In this document: positions 12,061 to 22,176 of the stretch, one piece after another | Position numbering within the stretch: position 1 is the stretch's first letter | Layout: each line of letters opens with the position of its first letter | Source: Trileptium ribeirensis | Taxonomy: Eukaryota; Nematoda; Enoplea; Enoplida; Thoracostomopsidae | Reading direction: 5' to 3' | DNA length: 64,000 bases | Assembly (NCBI GenBank): GCA_030248225.1 | Contig: JASANE010019266.1 | Coordinates: forward strand, 62,001 to 126,000 | Notes under the pieces: model-generated | What the model saw: only the letters and a program-made list of their open reading frames with translations | Database searches by the model: none | Told to the model about the DNA's origin: nothing | Program-made: the position numbers and the translations under genes

Positions 12061-12713
12061 ACTCTAGTGAGTTTGATGGACCGCCGACAACCGTTGGCTC
12101 AACAATTATTGAACCAGTCAAATCTATCAAAATTCTCGGAATTACATTGAACAATAAACTAAATATGATCCAACATATCAACCAGTTAGCAGCGACATGT
12201 ACCTGGCAACTTCGTTCCATAAGCCGCCTGCGCCGCCGATTGACTGCTGAAACCGCACACAGCATAATTCGAGCTTTAGTCATGAGCAGGATAGACTATT
12301 GCAACACTCTGTATTCAAGTACACCCGTTTGCTCATTGCAGCCTCCTTTACGCAGGGTCCTCCATACTGCAGCTCAAATAGTAACCTGTTCAAAAAAGTG
12401 GGACGCCATCCATCCGATATTGCGAAATTTACACTGGCTTCCATTGCAGCAACGAGTTATATTTAAAGTACTGACGATAGTACGCAATGTTTTAGCCAGC
12501 AACGAACCTAGATATTTGTCAGCGATACTGCATACTACTTCGACGCCTCGCTTAATAAACGAACGTGTTCTCAAAGTCTGCAGTGTTAACACGAAATCAT
12601 TTTCATTTATTGCGCCTCTATTATGGAACAATCTATCGCATGCACTACGATACTCGCAATTAACATTGTCTGCATTTAAATCCAGGATCAAAACTCATTT
12701 ATTTCCTCGTTAA
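12061..12713 (+). pseudogene. L2 LINE ORF2 C-terminal region
   Basis: This is the continuation after the RT: a thumb-like stretch with IKILGITLNNKLNMIQHINQ, then SIIRALVMSRIDYCNTLYSS, AAQIVTCSKKWDAIHPILRN, NLHWLPLQQRVIFKVLTIV and a final SFSFIAPLLWNNLSHALRYS. These are the conserved post-RT blocks of L2-type LINEs (HWLP, PLLWN.LP). The longest open frame here (11853-12713) is preserved better than the RT itself. It ends with a stop shortly before the 3' UTR. Confidence 0.85.
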
Positions 12714-12848
12714 TATTGACATCACCGCTTCAATGTTATATTGTGCATGGAAAAACGAGGCAGAGTAAAAAATGTATATTTGTTTCATGTTGTAAGCGCT
12801 TTTATACCTCGGCGAAAAGGGCGCTATATAAAAGATGTATATTATTAT

Positions 12849-13290
12849 TTAGCAGACACGTATAATCAAATACATGTGGGGCTAATTTCGCAATTAAGGT
12901 TGGCTCTCAGACGCACAAGTCGCCATTCCTGCAAATGCTAGTAGCTTTCGTGATCAGTGCGGCTCCAGGTTATCATGGTGTAGCCTACAATTAACCACGA
13001 TGGAGTGACGGTGTACGTATTTCGATGATATTCTCATAAGCAAATGGACTGCGTTTAAACATTTGTCGAATCTCAGTAAATTGTTGCAATGGCTATCCGA
13101 TAAAGACATTCAATGTAGAAGAGAATAATATGTTTTCGCTCAACAGTCAATGAAGTATCTAGGTCATTATTTGTCCCGACACGGTATCACGAAAGGCATG
13201 AAAGTCGAAGCGCATAAAATTATACCCGCGGCAATCAACCTCGACTCATTCCTTTTCTCACATCGATACATTTGTATTCAAAGTTCGTTC
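12849..13290 (+). pseudogene. Ty3/gypsy reverse transcriptase, C-terminal part
   Basis: Downstream of the LINE the gypsy RT resumes with LADTYNQIHVGLISQLRLAL. A stretch with HDGVTVYV and a degenerate catalytic block follows, then LSKLLQWLSDKDIQCRRE, FAQQSMKYLGHYLSRHGIT (the YLGH..S..G thumb motif) and a block matching LRSFLGS..FYSKFVP.LST. Stops are frequent. Together with 9134-9496 this makes one RT split by the LINE, which dates the gypsy copy as older than the LINE. Confidence 0.8.
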
Positions 13291-13709
13291 CACATCTATC
13301 CACTCTCACAGCGCCGCTCCTCCTGATGACTCAATCGGATGTCAAGTGAAAATGGGGAGGGACAAGATTTACCGTTTCAAGTGATAAAACGCATTATGTG
13401 AAGATAACCTACTGGTACATTTTATAAAAATGTTCCGATCGGCGTTTCTTCCCATGCATCCGACTTTGGTTCTGTTTTATAGTTTTAGCAACGGATCCAA
13501 AAACCACTGTCGTACATATCAAAAACACTCACATCGGCGCAACAAAAATACAGTAAAATCCAGAAGGAGGCGCTAACCATTATTCTTAACAAGTTATCGA
13601 TCTCTCTATAGGCTAAAGTTCATTTTGGTGACCAATACGCGCGACGCGGTGAAAGAGAAGAGTGGTGGCTTCCGGCTGTTGTAGTACGTGTCCACGGCTG
13701 CTCTAGTAC
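13291..13709 (+). pseudogene. Ty3/gypsy RNase H remnant
   Basis: TAPLLLMTQSDVK and KWG mark the RT-RNase H connection. Eroded text then resembles CDASDFGSVL and SNGSKNHCR, and near 13610-13640 one finds FILVTNTRDA, the counterpart of FILVTDHK in Ty3/gypsy RNase H. Catalytic carboxylates cannot be confirmed because of frame breaks. The remnant is cut off by the hAT-like element that starts at 13718. Confidence 0.6.
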
Positions 13710-13717
13710 GTGTCAAC

Positions 13718-15064
13718 CAGGGAGTAACCGGAATTCCGGTTCCGGCGAAAATCGTGTTCCGTTTGCGGTTCCGGCAAAGGGCAAAAACCATACCGGAACC
13801 GGAATTCCGGTTTAAAAATTTTGTTTGAAATTTTCCACGTTTTTTGCTTCATCTGTGATCCAAACATATGTAATATATATTATACAATGATCAAGCTCCA
13901 ATACAACCAAGCAAAAGAAAAGATTAACTAAGCAATATGACGTTTGCAACGTAAGTAGTGCACATAATTTCAGTTGGAATTTTTCATAATAACCTGCAAG
14001 AGTTTGTTAGCAAATCAAAGCCACGTCGATGCTTGTAGCAGCTATTTTACACATCCAGAAGTCTGTGGGGTACGTTTCAATTAAACCGGTCCAACTCGGT
14101 AACAGAGTATGGCTTACGCAGAAGTACTTAGGGTATGCGTGGCTAACATAAATTGTTTCAAGAACCAGCCAATGCGCTTGTAAACTTGGTAAAACAGTCT
14201 AAATTGAAGTAAACTAACGTTATCTCCAACGCAGGTACAAACTGCTTTCTTGGCAAAGAACTGTATTTATTGAAACTGTGCGAGCAGCATCACAGTGTGT
14301 CTCATTTATAGCATTCTGATTAGAAAGTTATCATCATTATCATCTAACTGACGGGCACTGTTTGTCCAACGCTAGCCTAAACAGTGTCTCTGACCACCGA
14401 TCAAAAAATTACCTTCTATCTATTATTTTCTCCTAGAATCTTATAAACCAATAATTTCAAGTTTCTTACAGAAGAACATGTAACAAACGTATGTGTAGTA
14501 AAGGAAGGCGACTGGATACAGAGCGAAAGTGTGTATTCTACGCTCCAAGCTTTGTAAGCATATTCAATTTGACGCAGTCTAAACAGTGTCTCTGACCACC
14601 GATCAAAAAATTACCTTCTATCTATTATTTTCTCCTAGAATCTTATAAACCAATAATTTCAAGTTTCTTACAGAAGAACATGTAACAAACGTATGTGTAG
14701 TAAAGGAAGGCGACTGGATACAGAGCGAAAGTGTGTATTCTACGCTCCAAGCTTTGTAAGCATATTCAATTTGACGCAGTATACGCAATGGTGTATAGTG
14801 GAAGGCATTTTTTGCTCTGGGTGTCCAAAAATCGACATATTTGATCGATAAATAAACATTATTAGCTTCCTCAGTCTCTTTAAAGTTTCAGAAAGGCAAT
14901 AATACCACCACAATACATTAAGTTTAATGTAAAAGTTATTTTTAATATATTTTAAATCCACTATACCTTGATTTCTTCCTTCATCTGTTTTATTATATAC
15001 AAATTTCGAAGACCAGGTTCCGGTTCCGGATACGGTTTAAATGGACGGTTCCGGTTATTTGCTG
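13718..15064. mobile_element. hAT-like non-autonomous element with 8-bp TSD
   Basis: GTGTCAAC occurs at 13710-13717 and again at 15065-15072 as a perfect 8-bp direct repeat. Between them the ends read CAGGGAGTAACCGGAATTCC and, on the other strand, CAGCAAATAACCGGAACC, giving imperfect inverted termini that start with CAG and share AACCGGAA. An 8-bp duplication and CA(G) ends fit the hAT superfamily. CCGGAA/TTCCGG words are repeated in both subterminal regions (13728-13815 and 15015-15055). No transposase frame is present in its 1347 bp. It lies at the edge of the gypsy RNase H remnant, adding a third layer to the nest. Confidence 0.75.
14377..14780 (+). repeat. Exact 202-bp tandem duplication
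   Basis: 14377-14578 and 14579-14780 look identical base for base, from CTAAACAGTGTCTCTGACC to TTCAATTTGACGCAGT. Because everything around it is eroded, a perfect copy implies a very recent event or an assembly artefact. It lies inside the hAT-like element. Confidence 0.95.
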
Positions 15065-15072
15065 GTGTCAAC

Positions 15073-15590
15073 CTGAGGGGCGTCCCTCGTTGTCCGACTC
15101 ATAGATACCATTTTGATCAATTACACCCCCGTTACGCAGTCGCCGAAGATCCCGTTCCGGGCAAGCCTCCAGTTTTACCGGTTCTTTGCCAACGAGCGTC
15201 TCAGGTCAGCGAAGGCATCTCATCAAAACAATTATGGAAATCCAGAGGTTGGCTGTGAGTATGCAGCCACAATCTTCGCCGATCCTATAGCTGCGGATCT
15301 TTGATGTTCGATTTAAGCCATAATCGTACCCAGAAAGGTTTCCGTGCTAGTGCGAAGTGTTGCTGGCGTTGAATGAAATGAAAATTGAGCTGTACGACAT
15401 AATGAATTTTAATGGCTAGCTAACCCTTGCAATGCTAATTTTTCCAACCACGCAAAAAATTCGGATCGCTGCTCGTCCTAAGTTTAAAACTTATCCAAAG
15501 CCTCAAGGCCACGCGTTGCATCGGGAGAATCGGAGACCGTCCTGTCTCCTCACTAGCCCAAGATGTTAACTTGCCTGCACCAGTAACTCT
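15073..15590. other. Unassigned sequence after the hAT-like element
   Basis: Nothing is clearly recognisable. It could be more of the gypsy element, because it follows the target site directly, but I could not find integrase motifs. Short overlapping frames at 15113-15304 have no known domain. Confidence 0.3.
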
Positions 15591-15722
15591 ATGTCTAATT
15601 TAGCAGTTAACAATAATTTTAATACTGGTGTTAATTCTTATAGTTCTGGTAATGGCGCAACAGATTCAAATGCCAATGGTTTTAGTAACACTGGAGGTAA
15701 ATGTTATATTTTACGACTTTAA
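15591..15722 (+). other. Short Asn/Ser/Gly-rich open frame
   Basis: An ATG at 15591 opens a 43-codon frame starting MSNLAVNNNFNTGVNSYSSG and continuing with Asn, Gly and Ser until a stop at about 15720. Codon content is plausible for a low-complexity peptide, but nothing else supports it. It overlaps the start of the downstream repeat copy. It is more likely chance than a gene. Confidence 0.2.
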
Positions 15723-15985
15723 AGGGGTGGGGGCGGAGGTAGGATTTTTATGACGGCTATTAGTATTTTAAAAGGGTTTGGGATTCGTCACCGAAGATTG
15801 GTGGGAACGATGTGTGGCCAATAGAATGCCGGTAGGAAACGATGTGTCCCGCGTTCTTTTTGGTTGACGTATTTTTCGTGCGAGGCTGCGTGCCTAAATC
15901 TAAGCACTCGACATTCAAAGGTTTAGGAACCAAAGACGAAATAAAAATGTTTATTTTTATAAAATGATCAGTTACAGAAAGCACC
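15702..15985 (+). repeat. Dispersed direct repeat, copy 1
   Basis: It starts TGTTATATT and includes GGGGTGGGGGCGGAGG, TATGACGGCTA, AAAAGGGTTTGGGATTCGTC, CACCGAAGATTG, a GTGTGGCC(A)ATAG..ATGCCG stretch and a TAAGCACTC..TTCAAA..GAACCAA.GACG tail. The same blocks recur in order at 16940. Starting with TG and lying about 1.24 kb from its partner, it could be a short LTR or TRIM-like end, but the inside carries no recognisable gene. Confidence 0.6.
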
Positions 15986-16939
15986 AGATTACGCGCAATT
16001 CTTTATGATTGCTCTCTATTTACCCACTACTATTTTTTGCTCTTTCCTTTCTCGGTGATTCTATTCGAAGTCAGATAATACTGCTTCTGATCCTTCACTC
16101 TAGTTCGCCTTAGTATTTAAGTTATATATTATTCTATTAATCATCTTTTGAGATTAATGCAGACGCCTCGGTAGGAACGAAGCACACCGCAATTTCTATT
16201 TAAGTACCTGAGCCTAAGGCCTTCAATTTAAGCTAAATATTAATGCGTATCTTATGTAACGCACACCCGGTATGAATGCACGAGTGTTATTTTATGGCTA
16301 GGTTGTGACGGTAGTGTACACCCTACTTGGAACTTTGTCTGCGCAGGTCCTCCTGCACCGGGTAGGAATACTCCACAGGTGGTAATTGAGTGAAGTAGGC
16401 AGCTTAAGATCGGTCGTCCAAATGTCCCGCCCAAAACTCATCCCTGACACTCAAGAAGTCAACTTCTTGCGGAGATCGCCCCGAAGGAAGCTCACTCTGA
16501 GCTGACTCGGGCCGATATTGAGTTTCTCTATTTTCTAATAATTATTTGCCACTATGACTTAATTATTAAAGCACACACCTAGATGTGGGATAATAATATT
16601 ACTATAGTTATCTAGTATATACTTCGTATTTTTATACCTACCAATATTTACTTGGGTTGAGACGCCAGGTAGTTTATATCACTTGTGGGTATTCAGCGCA
16701 ACAATCATGGAAACCAAAAGCCGTAAGTAAAAACCAATAAATCCAAACAAAAATTCTATTTCCAGCACAATTCTTTGCGTCCAGTTAATTCCGTAAAGTA
16801 GGTAAAGCTATAATAGTAGTAAGTAACAATCACGTAAAGCTATCATGGCGATGCAGGCAACCCAATTCGATAAAAATAAAGAAAACAATACACCGTAATA
16901 CACTAAGCCCGTAATAATGTACACGTAGCCAGACTTAAG
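15986..16939. other. Sequence between the two direct repeats
   Basis: No gene is recognised. It contains an 18-bp palindrome, CAAGAAGT-CA-ACTTCTTG, at 16452-16469. If the flanking copies are LTRs, this would be the interior of a non-autonomous element of about 1.5 kb. Confidence 0.3.
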
Positions 16940-17298
16940 TGTTATATTCTTTGTTTGAATGGGTGTCGGGGTTGGGTGGGGAATGTTTATGACGGCTACC
17001 GGAAATTAAAAGGGTATGGGATTCGTCACCGAAGATTGTAACGTTCGAGGTGTGGCCAGTAGTATGCCGATGAGACAGTTACCGGCGGATGGCACGCTTT
17101 CCATATTTTCTTGGTCTATGACTACGCCTGAGATGTCGTGCTGCTGCGTGGCTAGATCCTAAGCACTCTTGGTTCAAATATTTGAGAACCAATGACGTAG
17201 CGGAAAATATTTATTAGTAGAACAATATAAAACGTCAAAGCACGGATATTGGAAATCAAAACCGGTAGGCTATGAATTATGGTGCTATTCTTTTGTAC
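16940..17298 (+). repeat. Dispersed direct repeat, copy 2, broken by MITE B
   Basis: It starts TGTTATATT and repeats the blocks of copy 1: GGGTGGGGAATG, TATGACGGCTAC, AAAAGGGTATGGGATTCGTC, CACCGAAGATTGTAACG, GTGTGGCCAGTAGTATGCCG and CCTAAGCACTCTTGG..TTGAGAACCAATGACG. Similarity to copy 1 is moderate by eye. The distal part ends where MITE copy B is inserted at 17299, and a little may continue after 17703. Confidence 0.6.
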
Positions 17299-17703
17299 CT
17301 GGGCTCTCCAAATTGGGGGTGGGGCCCCTGGCATTTTGCGGTTCGCCCTGGGACAGAACAGGTGCCCGCCGGTTCATGCCCCCCTAGCAGAATTTTGGGT
17401 TCCCCCCGGTTCACCGCCTCTTGGAGAATGTTTTGTTTCCAATCGGTCCAAAACAAAAAATTTCACCAACATTTGTACTAAAATTCCGTTGTGAAGCCGA
17501 AAATTTCTTTAATTTTGTCAAAATTTGCTTCAAAATCGCTTTTTTCTCCATCAAAAGCGTTTTGGCAGTGTTTCTGACTCGATTTTTAACCGTTTTTCAC
17601 TTGGCAAAATGCCCCCTGGCAAAATCGGGCGCCCCCGGTTCGGATCCAGGGGGCCCCCTGGTTCATGCCCCCTGGAAAAATTTTCGGCGAATAGAGAGCC
17701 CAG
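17299..17703. mobile_element. MITE family, copy B (TIR CTGGGCTCTC)
   Basis: This 405-bp element has perfect 10-bp terminal inverted repeats, CTGGGCTCTC at 17299-17308 and GAGAGCCCAG at 17694-17703. GTAC lies directly left of the first end and one base beyond the second, a possible 4-bp target duplication. It is collinear with copy A at 2969-3378, including the subterminal C-rich phrases and the central TTTCCAATCGGTCCAAA block. It encodes no transposase. Two overlapping frames of 69-99 residues across it are artefacts of the C-rich repeats. Confidence 0.85.
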
Positions 17704-18625
17704 AGTACCGTTCTACTTAGGTCAGGGTCACTACTTGTCATAAAACTGAGTTTTACGATTAGTTAGTTTTTGATGGAGTCACAAACTATAGATATTGTTT
17801 AATACCGTCCGCTGTCTCGTGTCTGTTTGTTTACAGGAACAATGAAGTCAGAGACCTCGTGGTACTGTCTTATGATGGGTTCTCGTATCCTGTGCTAAAC
17901 TCGACGTCTTTGTTGCAGCATCATCTTTAAACTATTAAATGTATAAAATATCTTGAATGATTCTATGATGTTATGGATTGAATGCCACTGACTATCGACT
18001 ATCGTAACAACAACACTCGTATTAGTATGTGCTCCGTCTTCGTGTGTGATTGAATATGTCATCGTATATCGACCGTCTGCCAAACAATTGCATTCAACAT
18101 CATCGTCTTCAACAACTTCATCACTTTTAATATTGTTTCGCCGTCCGATCATCATTATCAACTACCTTCGACGCTTAGATCACCGTTTTCGCTGTCACAT
18201 TTCGCATATCTTCAGAGTAACGTTTGTATTGAATCTATCAACGTGTCATCGTTACCGGTATTTTGTCCATCAGCGTCAAACTCCTTTTTAATAGCCGCAA
18301 GCTTAGCACTGTGTGCAAGTGTATCGATTTGTTCGACAACAGCTCGAACTCCTGGCTCATCGGTCTCAACCGTTATTCATATTCAACTATTGTTTACGTT
18401 TTCATTATGGTCCGTCCGGAGCAGACTCGATCCTACGTACATTGGTGAGTGAAACGTTTTCTGTGTTTTTTCTTCACACTACTTCACCGGTAACTGTTGC
18501 CTGATTTACGCTGTATTATTAACTCGGCCACGTGAGCGCACTATTCTAGCTCGTTATGATTCCTTATTAGTGTTATTGTTAGGTTATTTACTCTTTACTA
18601 CTTATCTTGTGAGGTTGATACAATC
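17704..18625. other. Unassigned sequence
   Basis: Several overlapping short frames on both strands at 17895-18504 (60-88 residues) coexist, with no recognisable domain. Serine- and threonine-rich composition on one strand suggests chance openness. Confidence 0.3.
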
Positions 18626-19025
18626 ATCCCCAAATGGCTGATAACTGTACGAGTATTTAAGTATAACCTGGACCTAGGCCTTAGATTTACACTAATACTG
18701 GTCCTTACTTATTGCAATCGCCCCCGGATTGCTGACAGATTGCGTTATGGTTGAGTGATAACAATTGTGGTTTGAATTAGCTGGTATATACTTTATTAGT
18801 GCTCATTTGAGTTGATACAGTGACCCCCGGATGGCTGGCACACCGTACGATTATTTAATTACCTTAACCTCGACCTTACAATTTTACTAATACTTGCCTT
18901 ATTTTAATGTGGCGCCCCCGGATGGCTGACAGACTACGCTATTATAAAAACTGGCTAGTAACGGTAGACTACTATCCCAGTTATTTGTACCGTCGATCCT
19001 CCAGCCCCCTGCTGGCTGACACAAC
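18626..19025 (+). repeat. ~93-bp degenerate tandem repeat, five units
   Basis: The phrase CGCCCCCGGATGGCTGACAG and variants recur at about 18626, 18720, 18822, 18914 and 18998 (steps 94, 102, 92, 84). Each is followed by a TACG(A/C)TATT-like word and, in most units, TTACACTAATACTGGCCTTA-like text before the next unit. The C-rich core contrasts with AT-rich linkers. No coding content is evident. Confidence 0.65.
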
Positions 19026-19435
19026 ATGTGGCTATGAAGAGAGGAGGGACCTCACGACGTGTTCGCCGAATCCGCACCCCTTACTCACCCAGGGTATGCT
19101 GACGAAGTTAAACCCACATGCTAATTCTCACCCTCGGAGTTACTTATTCCACAGAGGCCGACATTTTGAAATATTACTAAAACTGGTAATTATCTAATAT
19201 GTTGTCACTGTTGGTATAAGTTATATGCCACGATAGTTCCCCTACTTTTTACAAAGAATGATAATATTACTAAAATTATTTAATACTTGAATTAAGGGTA
19301 CTTAGGTGTGAAGCTCGGAGCACCTATGACTCTATCTTTAAGTATAAAATACCTACCAAGTCGGAACACAATTCAGAAAACGTACGTATAACCACGTCTC
19401 TCTACACAATTTTTTCTGTCGTAACCGTGATGCTC
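19026..19435. other. Unassigned sequence
   Basis: I see no element ends or coding similarity between the 93-bp repeats and the piggyBac-like MITE. Confidence 0.3.
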
Positions 19436-19439
19436 TTAA

Positions 19440-19704
19440 CCCTCTCATGCCCGTAAGGTCCAAATGGACCCAACGCACATTGCGACTCGTTGTATTTACG
19501 GAGTTTGTCGTGTATTGTACGTTTGAACGTGCGTTGTTATTCGCTCGCATTGTGAGGTTCCTTAAGGAACCGAGCAACACCTCTCAGATAGCTCAGTGGT
19601 TTGTGTAAACAAGTTTCAACCGTACGTTTCGGGTTCGATCCCTGGCGCAGGCTTGAGTTTGTCAAACATTGCACAATACTCAAATTAATTCGGGCATGAA
19701 AGGG
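19440..19704. mobile_element. piggyBac-like MITE with TTAA target sites
   Basis: CCCTCTCATGCCCG (19440-19453) and CGGGCATGAAAGGG (19691-19704) form an inverted repeat with one mismatch. TTAA lies directly outside both ends (19436-19439 and 19705-19708). TTAA target sites and CCCT-type ends are the hallmark of piggyBac elements. The 265-bp interior has no transposase. It contains a perfect 16-bp palindrome GGTTCCTTAAGGAACC (19556-19571), followed by tRNA-like promoter boxes. It must have been mobilised in trans. Confidence 0.85.
19582..19653 (+). promoter_or_regulatory. tRNA-like Pol III A and B boxes inside the MITE
   Basis: TAGCTCAGTGG (19589-19599) matches the A box and GGTTCGATCCC (19632-19642) the B box. 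Starts are 43 bases apart, the spacing of an intronless tRNA gene. The T arm can fold with wobble pairs around TTCGATC. The presumed 5' and 3' acceptor strands (TCTCAGA and CGCAGGC) do not pair and the anticodon arm is poor, so it is not a functional tRNA gene. It is best read as a tRNA pseudogene or tRNA-derived head captured by the MITE. Confidence 0.6.
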
Positions 19705-19708
19705 TTAA

Positions 19709-22168
19709 AAAGCTATGAAAAATCCAAGAAAACTACTGCTGTAATTCCAAAAGCTATTTTCAGTATTCGTATCACCGACCAAATTCAAGGCATGCATACC
19801 AACAAAAATAAAGTGCCATGTTACCAAAACTATGGCAGCTCTGTAAGCTACAGAGCAATTGAATCGATAAACCAAAAACACAGCGTAATCCTTTACGCGA
19901 AGCTCCCCGATACACGCGACAGTCCGAACAGAACTAACTAAAATCGTAACTACATTTAGCTAATTTGGAAATTAAATAGAAAATATGCAAATCAACTTAA
20001 AACAAAAAATAACAAAATTAGTAAAATTTGGAATTTAGGATTTGGTGGGATGGGGACCGTTCAATAATTGAATTAGTGAAAACCCGGATTTTTAGGATGA
20101 TAGTGGGAAACTCTAAACACTAAGATGCAAAACTTTAAACTAGCTACCAGTTAAGCGCGGATCGGACCAAAATTCATAAATTAAATAAAATCTGTAGTGT
20201 ATACGCAACATTTTAGGGTTTTTAGACGGTTTTAGACCCAAACCCCCCCCCCCCCCCATGCAATAGCCTAGGGAACCACCGACAGTTAACTTTAGCGCAT
20301 TGAATCGTAATTAAAAACAAATTTCGGATTTAATCGTTAGTTCATTATACTAGGTTAGTAATTACAAATAAAAGAACTTTGTTATCAGTAGTGCTTTTGA
20401 TAATTTAATAACCAAGTCGTTGTCTGAGTATGAACTATGACAGTGAATTGCAATTTCGCACTATATATGTCGTTTATCGATATAAGGTATTTTATACAGG
20501 AATTGGATGCTGAAGGGGTGTTGTATAGCATTATAATTTAAAAGGATGAATTTAGGAAAATGGAACGTGTCAGATTTTAGCTTACTTCCAGCGCAAGTGC
20601 TGACATGCACAAATGGTGACCAAGCGATAGGTCTGATCTCCTTCATATAGAAGTAAAACCTTGACTGAACTATGCAGTCGTAATCAACTTAGGAAGTGGC
20701 CAAAGTGAAAAATGAACCGGTGTACCAGTGGTTGGGTTGCCTTTTCACAAAGGGTTACACGAGTCCAGCGTATTCTTTGCACCGGCGTATATTTAGGGAG
20801 GGTGGTGAAGTGGGCGGATTTTAACTTCTCCCACAATTTTGACAACATGGTAGGCCTGTATGTCACCCAACGCACCCCGTTTTTAGAAAGCTTTAGGTCC
20901 GATCCGCCACTTATAAACTGCTTGGTATTTAACGAAGAACGAACCGTCACAAAGCGCTCGCACTTTTTCCTAGGATTTCAGTATGTCGCCAGTGCTAACT
21001 AAAGACTGCGCCGGATGGCAGATTAAAATTAGTTTTGCTACCAGAGGCAATCTAGGTTTGCGTATAAAATCTAGATTTGCGTACAAAACGTGATATTTAA
21101 GCATCTCAACTCTTTAGTATTGATCTAGTCGGGCTGCGAAATCCACTATATTCATTTGCTATTGACTATGTTATTTGAAATTACATTGCAGTCATTTGGT
21201 ATTCCTACAGATGTTGATTAATGTGCTAATAGTTTATGTCTATTTTAAATGGTTTTATTTTCATAAGTATATAGGTGGTGTGTAAATTTTTAAGAAACAC
21301 GATGTTACACATCATATAGTTCGTTAATGTTAATATGTATTCGTATTAAATATTTCCCTTGCGTTTCCTATGTCACTATAAAATTAGCTGCTGCTAGTGA
21401 AGTTTTCATTTAATAATGCACACATATCAGCGGGCCGCCGTGTCTGGGTGTGGGGTGGTTGGTCCCTTGGCGTTACCGTTCCATGGGACAAGATTTTCTA
21501 GAGCCGACATTGTCGAGGGGCATCTTTGCTCCTCGGCGGTGTATGTTGGTCAATGAGTCAAATTGTATCCGCGGAGAAGGTAAAGCCCCAATACCCTACT
21601 GGCATGTACCGAATGAAACAACCCATGGCGCTATGCCATCCGCAAAACATTCAACCGAAGCTTAAATTCGTGTCAGGAGCGTAATATATAGCTCTTGAAA
21701 GTTTCCTGGTCCTGAGATCAGTTGTTAGACGCACCTGTGTGATAGGTTCCAGCCTGCACCAATTTCGTGTATTTTGCGAGTGGCTGTAATTAGTCCCATT
21801 ACTACGCCAACAACGCCCAATTTCTCGCTCCGACTCGGCTCTTTATTCTTTGAATTAAGGCTCAACTCTTAACGCAAAATGTCAGGCTCGATCGGGTCGG
21901 CTCTTAAAAGCTCTAAAAATCTTTGTTGCACTATGCAAGGAAATTACATACTACATCATGTAACGATCTGCGTATTAGGTTCTCCTTGTTTCAGAATTTA
22001 TTGCTAAATACCTGATTCATAACTCCCATGAAAATATAGTTATTCCATCTAAAAAGCGTAGGGTAACGAAAACAATAAACTTCTTTCCTGGTTCCCACTG
22101 CCTCAAGCTCGAGTACAGCTGCTTCTAGCCACGGTAAAACTTCTATAGAGATTGGTCGGGCGCAGGCC
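19709..22168. other. Unassigned sequence
   Basis: It contains a run of 15 C at 20243-20257 and a region at 20684-21002 open for about 90 codons on both strands. I recognise no family. The rest is AT-rich without visible element ends. Confidence 0.3.
20684..21002. other. Region open on both strands, unidentified
   Basis: The plus strand encodes 96 residues from 20712 (MNRCTSGWVAFSQRVTRVQR...), and the minus strand 88 residues from 20950 (with YRPTMLSKLWEKLKSAHFTT). Composition is more balanced than that of nearby chance frames and the segment is relatively GC-rich. I cannot assign a domain to either strand. It might be a fragment of a dispersed repeat. Confidence 0.3.
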
Positions 22169-22176
22169 GTCGGGCG

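Larger units (their letters stand above)
9497..12848 (+). mobile_element. L2-clade LINE inserted in the gypsy RT
   Basis: This is a near-full-length but broken non-LTR retrotransposon of about 3.35 kb. In order it has a Thr/Asn-rich leader, an apurinic endonuclease domain, a reverse transcriptase, and a C-terminal region with NLHWLPLQQRVIFKVL. The 3' end GGCGCTATATAAAAGATGTA followed by TTATTATTA is the classic end of L2-type elements. Gypsy RT sequence is contiguous across the two ends, which fixes the boundaries to within about 10 bases. There is no obvious target duplication. Stops and frameshifts run throughout, so it is an old insertion. Confidence 0.9.

Noticed and set aside
16452..16469. 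Perfect 18-bp palindrome CAAGAAGT-CA-ACTTCTTG as a heat-shock element
   Set aside because: The GAA and TTC blocks are six bases apart, not the two of a canonical element, and no gene lies nearby.
17421..17743. 72- and 99-codon frames as genes
   Set aside because: They lie within MITE copy B and reflect its C-rich repeats; similar frames appear in copy A.
19582..19653. Functional tRNA gene
   Set aside because: A and B boxes are good, but the acceptor strands do not pair and the anticodon arm is weak. Annotated as tRNA-like promoter boxes only.
20243..20257. Run of 15 C as a functional G-quadruplex or regulatory tract
   Set aside because: A single homopolymer run without neighbouring G/C tracts. 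More likely slippage or a sequencing weak point; the same applies to the C run at 63594-63603.
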